From the NCBI GenBank assembly GCA_037903355.1, contig JBAJFE010000036.1:1-64000 (forward strand): 64,000 nucleotides of DNA, in the 5' to 3' direction. Each line of letters begins with the position of its first letter. Position 1 is the stretch's first letter. Positions 55,758-64,000 of this stretch are shown here, one piece after another. Both the position numbers and the translations under genes were made by a program. A model generated the notes under the pieces. It was given only the letters and a program-made list of their open reading frames with translations. It did no database searches and was not told the origin of the DNA. This stretch comes from Trichuris trichiura. Its lineage: Eukaryota > Nematoda > Enoplea > Trichinellida > Trichuridae.

Positions 55758-56717
55758 TCAATTTCTTGCAAACCTTTCTTTCGCTGGGTCACTTAACATG
55801 TATGCTGGTTTGTAATTATATCCTCCTTTACCATCGGGAACAGCTAACCATGGATTAGGTGAACATGAATCTTTAGATCCCAACGAAGTAAAGCCATGAT
55901 CGTAGAGTACGCAGTAAGGTATGCATAAGTCACGCAAAAATCTCCAAATATCTGAATATGACCAGTCCAACAAAGGTTTTAAAAGAACAAAATGTGGCCA
56001 TCCAGGATCAGTAGGAGCAATTTTGGTCGCCTCGTCGTGTCCTGGATCAGTAGCCCGTGAACCCAGAAAAACATATTTTCTACGAGAATGTACAGCTTTG
56101 AATTCAAATAGGGCTTTTTTTATTTCGCCCTCGTACTGCAGCAACTTCAGACTGTAACGACTAGCAGACTTAACGACGAAGTCTTCTACTTCTGGAAATG
56201 TGGACCATGGTTTTATGTAGAATGCACAAAGGTTTGAGCAGTCTTTCAAGTTAAACAACTTCTCCAAGGCATAACGCAAAATGTGAAGCAAAACGGTACA
56301 ATCTTTGCCACCATTAAAGGAAAGAGCTATTTTCGCTATTCTGTACCTACTTAAACAATCAAGAACGAAACTAACTGCACAGGACAGCTTTGAAAAAAAC
56401 TGTGCATCCTCAACAGCAACACGTCGAAGATAGGTTTCCATTTTTGGGACTGCTTCTTTGACCGGTTCCAAGTCTACGTTGAGCAACAGACCAGGACCCA
56501 AAGACATGGAAATACGGTCAATGAAGAGGGCAATAACTTCTACCTTTGAAGCTTTAACGCAAAGCTTTACTTTGCAGTAGTTGTTATCGTCAACAGACAA
56601 AGCTTCCACAGCAAGATCGCTAGCAAAACATTGAACAGCGCTTTGAATGAGGCGATGGGACTCTGTCAGTGAAATGCTTAAGTAAAGATTTCGCATCACC
56701 GGGTACTTTTCGCACAT
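55758..56717 (-). CDS. FLAD1: FAD synthase (FMN adenylyltransferase), PAPS-reductase-like domain
   Basis: Makes FAD from FMN and ATP. Open frame of 319 codons. The catalytic half has the family blocks IALSFNGGKDCTVLLHI (pyrophosphate loop, about residues 131-147), FPEVEDFV, LGSRATDP, IAPTDPGWPHFVLLKPLLDW, IWRFLRDLCIPYCVLYDHG, TSLGS, NPWL and PAYMLSD-ERFARN. Upstream residues 8-95 resemble only the tail of the molybdopterin-binding (MoCF) domain found in vertebrate FLAD1. The MoCF core was not found between 56.7 kb and the divergent SMIM12 gene. AATAAA on the minus strand at 55734-55729 follows the stop closely. The true start could be an upstream exon, since the frame stays open to a possible AG acceptor near 56757. 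Confidence 0.9.
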   Translation of the reverse strand: MCEKYPVMRNLYLSISLTESHRLIQSAVQCFASDLAVEALSVDDNNYCKVKLCVKASKVEVIALFIDRISMSLGPGLLLNVDLEPVKEAVPKMETYLRRVAVEDAQFFSKLSCAVSFVLDCLSRYRIAKIALSFNGGKDCTVLLHILRYALEKLFNLKDCSNLCAFYIKPWSTFPEVEDFVVKSASRYSLKLLQYEGEIKKALFEFKAVHSRRKYVFLGSRATDPGHDEATKIAPTDPGWPHFVLLKPLLDWSYSDIWRFLRDLCIPYCVLYDHGFTSLGSKDSCSPNPWLAVPDGKGGYNYKPAYMLSDPAKERFARN

Positions 56718-57026
56718 TACTGCTACAGCACACCAAATTAGCCGACCACAAGACTGAGATCATAAACAACAAAAGAACCTTCAGGAAATAGTCATCGTAC
56801 AACATGCGTCAAGTTCATATTACAACCGAGCTGAAGAATAAACTTACCTGCAGATCTCAAAAAATGGTAACTATGGTTAATGCAAGACGGCAGCGGAAGA
56901 ATGCGTTTCAGTTACTTTGGCTCGTCCGAAGTTGTTTTCATAGCGTATGTAGTATGAGTCATTCTCTCGTAGTGACAATATAGTCGCGAATCTTTACGTT
57001 TCCGTAGACCCTGCTATCGTCCAAAA

Positions 57027-57242
57027 ATGAAAACGTCACTTGATCTTCAAGCAGTAGTCAAGAATGCTACTGTTATGTTCGTATTAGGCTTATCATGTAA
57101 CAATTCTGTTCTTGCCGTTGGAGCTTGTTACGTTGAGCCTTTGTGTTTGTTCTGTTCTGTTGGCCGTCATACGATTAATTCTAGAACAGCAGTGATAGTT
57201 GGAAACTTGCATCGTCTAACTTTGCCCAATAATGTGCGGTAG
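57027..57242 (+). CDS. Small open frame upstream of SMIM12, unrecognised
   Basis: 71 codons from ATG 57027 to TAG, ending 46 bp before the SMIM12 start on the same strand. No domain recognised; it has six cysteines and a moderately hydrophobic N-terminal half. It could be an upstream frame in the SMIM12 leader, a separate small gene, or chance. Confidence 0.2.
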   Translation: MKTSLDLQAVVKNATVMFVLGLSCNNSVLAVGACYVEPLCLFCSVGRHTINSRTAVIVGNLHRLTLPNNVR

Positions 57243-57288
57243 AAGTTACTAAAGGCTTTGCACTGTGCAGACTTAGAAGAAATTAGTT

Positions 57289-57576
57289 ATGTGGCCAGCT
57301 GGCTGGATTTTTTCAAGGACGTTTGCTCGGTATGTCATGTTTCCTGTGGCATTTGCACTCGGCTTCATTGGATACAACATCGAGAAAAGGATAAGAAAGC
57401 CAAGTAAACTCGATTATTTGGACACCTCTGTTGTAGATCAAAGACTGAATCGAATACTTTCTGAATACGACAGCAAGGCTAGCACGCAATCAGCAACTCT
57501 AAAGGAAAAGCCATTTGTACCCAAGTCTAGTTTAGAGCAAAACCCCGTTGCTGTTGGGGATGGAAGGTTTTGGTAA
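57289..57576 (+). CDS. SMIM12: Small integral membrane protein 12 homologue
   Basis: 95-codon single exon. The N-terminus MWPAGWIFSRTFARYVMFPV and the following AFALGFIGYNIE match the SMIM12 pattern: a W-rich start, one transmembrane segment at about residues 13-32, then a charged tail with DQRLNRILSE and FVPKSSLEQN. Human SMIM12 is 92 aa with the same layout. Function is unknown; a mitochondrial or membrane location is inferred from the family. It is divergent from FLAD1, whose frame starts 570 bp away. Confidence 0.85.
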   Translation: MWPAGWIFSRTFARYVMFPVAFALGFIGYNIEKRIRKPSKLDYLDTSVVDQRLNRILSEYDSKASTQSATLKEKPFVPKSSLEQNPVAVGDGRFW

Positions 57577-58630
57577 GAAAATGTGCACTAGGCAAAGCAA
57601 ATGTTAACAAGCCATTGTGAACTCAGCTTGCCTTTTCTTTGTTGGCAATAAAAATTTCTTGAGGACGTTCATGAAAATCACGACATAATAGCGGCGAAGA
57701 GTTTTACTCTCTCCCCAAATTCGCGTGAAATCATCAGCTTTTGCCCGCAAATGCTCGTAATTGTTCGCAGTGCTTCCAGTGCAATGGGTAGTAGCCTTTC
57801 AACATTCAGCGGGCAAAAAGCTTTTCACTCCAAAAGCAAAAGAAATAGTAAGCCCAGTGTAGTACCGTTCTCGTGAATGCTTTGCTGACGGACAGGTTTA
57901 ACCTGTAACGTCGCAGTGGCTTCGTGAAATTGATTAAATTTGAGGCTTAATTTTGAAAACAGCCATGTCAACCTTATATGAACGCTGCCTGCAGGTGAAC
58001 TAGTAGTGCCATTGAACGAATAAACTGGAGGCAAACTAAACTCTTTTGCTCAGTGGCACAACATTATTATTGCTTCATTTTATCTTACGCCCCCCTCGCT
58101 CAACAGTTACTGATGCATATTGATGTCCCGTTTAAGAATGTGAAGTTTCCTGCAAGTTTCAGCAGATTTTTTCAGTTTCCCTGTTCTTTGAATAATAAAT
58201 AAACATTCGATGTTTTTAACGCAAAAGTTCGCCTATACGTCTTTTTTTACAGGATCAATCGTCCATAGAACGTAAAAGCATTTAAAAACGAAGCATTTGA
58301 GTAAACCGTACGCATACAATGCAACAATTCGACATATCATATTTTATTACAAAATAACAGCCAAATGTTGCCTAATTTTTTTTTTGTTAAAAGATGAACC
58401 TTTCAGGGCTCCTGTGGTCCCATCCTCAACGTTTTCCCTACGACAGATAACGAGGTTCTATTCGTCCATAAACAAAAGCGTCATTTTTAAACTTGACATT
58501 CCAAAATTCAAAAGTGAGAATTTGCTCTTTCGAAAATATTAACGACAAGCTAATTTAAGAGATTCACCCCGATTATTTTGATGTAACTACGCTGCAGCAG
58601 AGTTAGGACGCTTCAGGTTCTGAAGTAAGC
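57577..58630. other. Intergenic, nothing recognised
   Basis: Contains AATAAAAA at 57648-57655, a likely SMIM12 poly(A) signal. No further gene seen. Confidence 0.45.
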
Positions 58631-58635
58631 TTCGT

Positions 58636-58960
58636 GTGTGTTGGAGTTATTGCGCCAGACACCTGTCTGCCAGACAAGAGAAGAGGTGTTAATAGACGTC
58701 GGTCACCACCATAGGCGGCATTAACAATGATAGATAGTGTCCATTGTTGGCCACACTGTGACCCGTCTAATGTCGTTAACCCAAGGCCATGAGAGCAACG
58801 ACGTCTGGGAACTGTCTAGACGCTCCCTATTTAAAACCCTCTCGCTCACCTCAGTTTCTCTCCTCCCGTCTCGTTGACCTCTCTCTCCTCCCGTATATCG
58901 CAACCTCGTTCTACCATCACTATACCATTTTACTGTATAACCAATAAAGGCTATTTCCAT
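58636..58960 (+). mobile_element. Solo-LTR-like sequence
   Basis: Begins TGTGTTGGAGTTATTGCGCC and has a TATA-like CTATTTAAAACC near 58827, a CT-rich leader and CCAATAAAGGCTATTTCC near 58941. This order of promoter then poly(A) signal in about 320 bp is LTR-like. No clean target duplication or internal retroelement region is visible, so the ends are approximate. Confidence 0.3.
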
Positions 58961-59222
58961 CATGCTTGACTTAAAAGGCGCAACCTTGCAACAGTGTGAA
59001 AGTGCCCAATTGTTCTACAATGTTTCAATTAGGAATTGTCATTCAAAATTGCATGCCGATGACGGAAATATTTCTACGTTTGATAATGTTTTCAGTCCAC
59101 CATCAGACGGGCAACGTTATTTTTCAGAGCATTGTGCTTTGTTTCCACGACTCAAAACTTTGGATACGTGCCCTCCTGTAACGGGTTCGTAATAATAGAA
59201 ATGATTTCCGTCATCGTTATCG

Positions 59223-59256
59223 CTGAAGACTGGCCAGGAATAGGCCTGAAAGCTCC
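59223..59256 (+). ncRNA. Hammerhead-like core with a different helix II
   Basis: CTGAAGA (59223-59229), helix II TGGCC/GGCCT region (59230-59248) with loop AGGAATA, then GAAAGCTCCGAAATAAAATC. The helix sequence is unlike the CGGGT/ACCCG copies but still pairs, which supports RNA structure. It starts 4 nt after TTAT, near the predicted cleavage point. Confidence 0.45.
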
Positions 59257-60675
59257 GAAATAAAATCTATTTTAACAAACGGGTGCCACCGTAGCCAAAG
59301 TCTATCCTAACTCAATATTTCCAAATCGTTTAAAAATGAACGCTTTTGCCAGTCGAATAAGATACTGGATCGTCGACGATCAGCCGAAGGTTGAACCACA
59401 TACTTTCTTCCAAAAATTCTTAGGTATAGAAGATCGAACATTACTACAGACGCGATATTGTGAGGCTGTATAACTTCAACCGTTCTGATGCCAACATGTT
59501 GACAAAGATGCTGTTAGAAAGACGCGAAAGTAGGCATACTTTGAAGAAGATCCGTAATAACTGTGGTAACGAGGAGTTTGGGTCATAAGACCGCACTTCG
59601 AAATACCAAACGGTTGAAATAATCAATGGCCAGTGAAAACCTCGAAAGCCGAAGTCTTGAATAGTGAAGTTCTTGAACATACGTTTTGCCCAGCAAAAAG
59701 AAATGCCCAGAAGACCGGAAGCTTCAAAGAGGTTTAATTTTGAAAGGATAAGTTCTTGGAAAGGAAGCACCTCTGAACAAAACGAAACTCCAAAAGGTAG
59801 ATTCCAGGTATGGCTCAGAAGTAACCAAACACTTACGTCAATTGGCCCTATTGTGGCTACTTTGCATTTATAGTTGTTAAGTTAGGGATTTCCTTCGACC
59901 GCAAAGCTGTCCTTGTATTAGTATCCTGCCAGCTTTGCGCATTTGCAGGTAAACTTTGAGGCGCCTTGTTCCTTTCGGAAATTAAACGCGTGCCATGGCT
60001 TCAGCCGTTCAAGTATTTCTTCCTATTCAATAGTCTGATTATTCGGTATTTCGACTTTCGGTCTTATGACCTTTTGATCAAGTAACATATATCCTACTGC
60101 TAAATAAAACTGAAAAAATGCATTCATACTGAACTCTCATAACAACGAGAGGATGCAAACGTCATCGTAAACTCAGGAAAGAAAACTTAGTGTCAAACGC
60201 GTTAAGTGTTCATTTTACTTTTACCACTGAAATAGCCCATCGTACAAAGTTTAAGTGTCTTCAAGTAAAGAAAAAGTGACATTTAAATGAAAAACGTGGG
60301 GTTAGCTGTAAAAGTAAGACAAATGAAAATCGGGTATCGCTTGTTAGGATGAAGTTTTGTGCTTGACAGTAGATGACAAAAGCTTGTTTGAGTTTATTAT
60401 TCGAATCCAGAAGGAGACAGAAATAGAGCTATCAGAAGTGATTATTTTTCAGCTTCAAATTAATGTGTCGGCACTTATGGGGGTAGACTGCAATCCTAAG
60501 TTAGAAGTTTAACGTTGCAGATGGAAACAGGCCAGGAGGATTCGTTCTTATCTGCTTCTGGACTAAGATCAAACCACTACGCTGGCGATCTGCTGTATAA
60601 TCCTAGAGCACCTGACACAAAGCGAACGAACGCTTATAGCGCCGTTAGTGGTTTACCTCTGCTTGCCACTGTAAC

Positions 60676-60790
60676 CTGAACACGGGATGCTTCCTAACAG
60701 GTTTGCGTTTCATGTTTTTGTAGATTTTCTACGGCTTTTCCCGTCTTTTCCGGACTTAAAGGGAAAAGCCTTAAAAGACCTACAAAAACA
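60676..60790. mobile_element. Hairpin element with 12-bp target duplication
   Basis: Flanked by TGCCACTGTAAC on both sides (60664-60675, 60791-60802). Arms of about 33 nt (60711-60743 and 60758-60790) form an imperfect hairpin: CATGTTTTTGTAG pairs with CTACAAAAACATG and GGCTTTTCCC with GGGAAAAGCC. It has no hammerhead box, but its size, fold and duplication length resemble the other palindromic elements. Confidence 0.6.
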
Positions 60791-61091
60791 TGCCACTGTA
60801 ACTATTATATTCAATACATACGACTGAACGTCAAAAGTCTTCATGCTTAATGACCAACGAAAAGTCAGAGGCGCTGTTTAGCTGAGCTAGCAAGCAATTC
60901 TTTCCACCGTTCACTCGCAGAAAGATATCGACAAAGTATTGGTTGTTCCGGCAGAAGAAAACGATTATGGTGAAGCTGTTTGATAGAGTTCTGAAAAAGT
61001 TCTATCATCCGAAAGGATTATCATAGCACAGTGTCGTCACGCGGTGTCTTAAAATAAAACAACAACAGCAAGAGTCGTAATTATCCCAAAA

Positions 61092-61927
61092 TCACCCGTA
61101 AATGCCACCATATCCAGGAAACATGCCAAAATCACCGTATCCCATATAACCACCCATATAAGGATCAACCATCATTGGTGAACCATACATTTCATATCCA
61201 TACTGAAAACCGGGTGAAGCGACTGGAACAGCAGGAGCAGCAACCGGAACTGCTGCAGGCGCAACGACGGGAGACGCAACTGGAACACTGGGTACCATTG
61301 CTGGAGCTTGCGCAACTGGTCCAGTAGCGGGAGAATTTACACCCACAGTGCCACCGCTGTAGCCGTAGGGGAATACGCAACGTGAGCGACCATTGATCTG
61401 GCAACATTTCAGGTTGTAACTGCAATCTATGTCACTGTCGCAAGGAGGGCCCGCTGCGCCTACACCGTTAGGTAATTTCCATGGACAAGAACCTGGCTTC
61501 GTATGCTGACAGCACAAATCGTAATGACAGTAGTATCCTACAGGGCAGCCGTTTGGAGTACAGTGTTTCAAAGGGTATGAACCATCAGGGCAGTTACCTA
61601 AAGGAAAAATATTCAATTTTACGCAGGTAAAACATACGCGCGTGTACCTGAAAACTCGTTTAAAGCGGCTGGCGGCTGAGGTATAGTCCCTATTAGGCCG
61701 TTGTTTCTTAGCTGAATTTTTATTACGCTGCTCTTTTTTTCTTTTGAAATATCCTGAAGCCGAATGTTTTTGCTTTCGTGCTCATGTGGTTCACTTGCAG
61801 TGGAAGACGGTTTGGCGAAGTCAACATTCTTCGAAGACGCGTGGGTAAGAATGTTGCAAATAAGACAAAGTGACAGGACCGAGAGGGAATTGAGAAGAGT
61901 AACACCATTTGTTGGCCACATTGTCAT
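61092..61927 (-). CDS. Secreted WAP-domain protein with Pro/Ala/Val and Gly/Tyr/Met-rich tail
   Basis: Two exons, 61927-61648 and 61597-61092, join in phase 1 to 261 aa. ATG 61927 gives a signal peptide (LLNSLSVLSLCLICNILT). Then come a charged spacer and a first cysteine block (CPDGSYPLKHCTPNGCPVGY, YCHYDLCC). A WAP four-disulfide core follows: PGSCPWKLPNGV, CDSDIDCSYNLKCCQINGRS, RCVFP. The tail is low complexity: repeated Pro-Val-Ala, then Gly-Tyr-Met. WAP proteins are often protease inhibitors or antimicrobial; here that is only inference. The C-terminal tail resembles secreted cuticle or egg-shell proteins. Confidence 0.85.
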
Positions 61928-64000
61928 GGACAGAAAAAAATATTTCGTGAAAAATAGCACTTGCCTTTCCCGGATAACGCACTTAAAATTTTGAAACAAC
62001 TATAACAAAGAAATCAAGGCCGCTTTCCCAGAACATGCTTCATAATGTTCACGTTCCCTAAACGATAAGGTTTTGTGCAGGGTGTGTTACTTTCTATAGA
62101 ACTAAAAAGGGGTAAGCTATAGCTAAGATTCAATGGGGACGGTGGCATCGAACTAAACGAAACATGGAGAAATTTCATCAATCTCACGCGGATTTGCATG
62201 CTGACTCAATGGAGGCTACATGCAGATAACCGCCATCTACTAATTAGATGAGCATTTTTGTGATTTCAAGCAACAGAATTTACAGCGCTACCAAGAGACA
62301 AGACAAACTGACTGAACAACAATGGCAACCAAAAACATGGTGATTTAAAAAATGAAAAACGGAAGAAAAAAGTTTCCCCTTAGCCTTTTATTCTTTTCGG
62401 TTTGCAGTCAGTAGGCAGTTCGTTTCTTTTAACTACAAAACTATCGCTTAAGCTCACCCCACTCCTTTAAACATGGCATCTTCTGACCATGTCATACTCG
62501 ACTTTATGCTCTCATTCACGCACAGAAGACACGACAAACAGTAACCTGCAGAATTCAAGGCATGTTTGACAAAATAAAAAACGGCTGCATCTGTGAAATA
62601 AAAAAGCAAACTATTTTCGGAGAAATGAATGTGTGTACAAATTAATATGGACAGTGCTCGTATAATGCGTGTTCGTGTAGGGCGTTTTCGTGCGTAAGCG
62701 GTTTTGCCTGCTGGAAAGCGTTGACAGATGGCAAGGTCACGCTGCTTTTTCACGTGACGAGAGCAAATGCTACATATTACATGCACTTTCTTAAGTAACA
62801 CCAAGCGAAGCCATGCTTCTATATTGTCGCAAAAACGTTCATGTTTCATATCAGAAGCTATACCGTAAACCGAATCTTTCTCTAATCCGGACTCGTGGAA
62901 GAGAACAATAGAACGACAATACGCACTAAAGATACCCGGGTTTCACCGGGTTACCCGTGTGAAACGGACAGTCATTTAGCGGCAACGGCTATAAGGGCAG
63001 AAAACAAGAGGCCAACGGTCCTTTCGGTATGCGCTAGCATAAGCGCAGACCAGCCATAGCTCTGCCAAGTCAGTCTCTACCAATAAGTTGATTAAGGCAC
63101 CTCGAAACGTAGGCTTTTTCAAATGAACAGAAATGGGCATTATTGCGTCGAAACAATTGCATTAACTGCTTTTCTGTGACCTACTGTAAGTCTTTTCTGA
63201 ATTTTTCCCTAATCCGGATTAATCTCTGCCACGACGCGTCAAGGTTGGAGGGCTCTGCTGTAATTTTAGATTGCTCATTAATAACATTGTAGAAGCAATG
63301 CTCTGAAACTTACGCAAGATCTGACCCGCCATTTTAAAAACTTTCAGTCTCAGCTGAGAAACAAGTTAGGTCTTGAAGAAGCGGGCATCTGCTTCTTATT
63401 GCAGATTATTTACGTCTTTTGTCCATTAATGTTTACAAGTAAACAATCTTTGTGACGCTTTGATCCAAATCCTGATCTTCCTATATTTTACGCGTCTCCC
63501 ATAACACAAGACTTTTCAGGACGTCAAGAGTAGCCAAAACAATGTGAAATGAGTTGTGGTCCAAACTGCAGGGTGCTGTTACGTAAGGGGACACGAGAAT
63601 TGTCTCCGCGGCCCGGCTTAGAAGTACTGGCATGCCCAGTTTGCTCTTCAGACATTGACCCTTTCGATTAGCACATCCAAGCATTCGCTTAGCGCCTGTT
63701 CCGACTAATGCAGCAAGACCTGTATGGTCAATGCTTCAAAAATTTTGTCGACTTCCAGAAATAGGAATTCCCAGTATCAAAATCACTCATCCTATAGTTG
63801 TGAAGCTGTGAGAACGTTAGGCGAAGATTGTTGAATGAAACAGAAACAAAGCTGCTGAAGTTTTATCTTACCAATCAATTAGGTTCTGAAAGACACAGCG
63901 GATCTACTACGCACAGATCTAACACGTGAAATCAAATGGTTCCGTCTTCTGGTAGTTTCATTTCGCCGAAACAGTACAATAAATGTATGCAATAACCGAA
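61928..64000. other. Intergenic, nothing recognised
   Basis: No open frame with family similarity on either strand. The WAP gene promoter should lie here. Confidence 0.4.

Noticed and set aside
62938..62966. Small hairpin (GTTTCAC / GTGAAAC) as terminator or ncRNA
   Set aside because: Only 7 bp of stem and no repeat family or flanking duplication.

Overview
The window looks like nuclear DNA of an ecdysozoan animal, most likely a nematode of the Trichuris/Trichinella (enoplean) type. The pointers are exons separated by many 45-55 nt GT-AG introns, a MIG-15 kinase and a bark beetle homologue, an FLR-2-like glycoprotein hormone alpha subunit, and two same-strand genes separated by an operon-sized gap. 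The taxon is an inference. The gene calls rest on motifs and splice phases read by eye.

Layout. 1-5 kb: 3' part of a MIG-15/TNIK/MINK kinase gene (+). 5.4-8.3 kb: DGAT2/MOGAT-family acyltransferase (-). 8.4-15.9 kb: SAGA adaptor TADA2B (-), with a decayed Penelope-like retroelement in one intron. 16.4-17.1 kb: unrecognised cysteine-rich gene (-). 17.5-19.8 kb: mitochondrial ribosomal protein mL49 (-). 21.7-22.5 kb: glutamate-cysteine ligase modifier subunit (+). 23.3-45.6 kb: a very large bark beetle (bark) homologue (-), 18 coding exons that join to 9,600 nt. 48.6-51 kb: glycoprotein hormone alpha-2 (-). 55.8-56.7 kb: FAD synthase (-), divergent from SMIM12 (+, 57.3 kb). 61.1-61.9 kb: secreted WAP-domain protein (-). 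The stretches 46-48, 51-55.7, 57.6-61 and 62-64 kb hold no gene I can support.

The most unusual content is a set of short elements related to Penelope-like retroelements. They carry hammerhead-ribozyme-like cores: a CTGANGA box, a helix II that varies in sequence but stays paired, then GAAA. At least two are head-to-head palindromes flanked by 12-14 bp target duplications. One is inserted directly after the YIDD catalytic codons of the older Penelope reverse transcriptase. Two further hairpin elements with 11-12 bp target duplications lie at 48.9 and 60.7 kb. A Tc1/mariner-type MITE is present twice in bark introns and in diverged form near 9 kb.

Most genes are unrelated housekeeping or signalling genes. 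The clearest link between neighbours is the tight TADA2B/DGAT spacing, which suggests a nematode-style operon.
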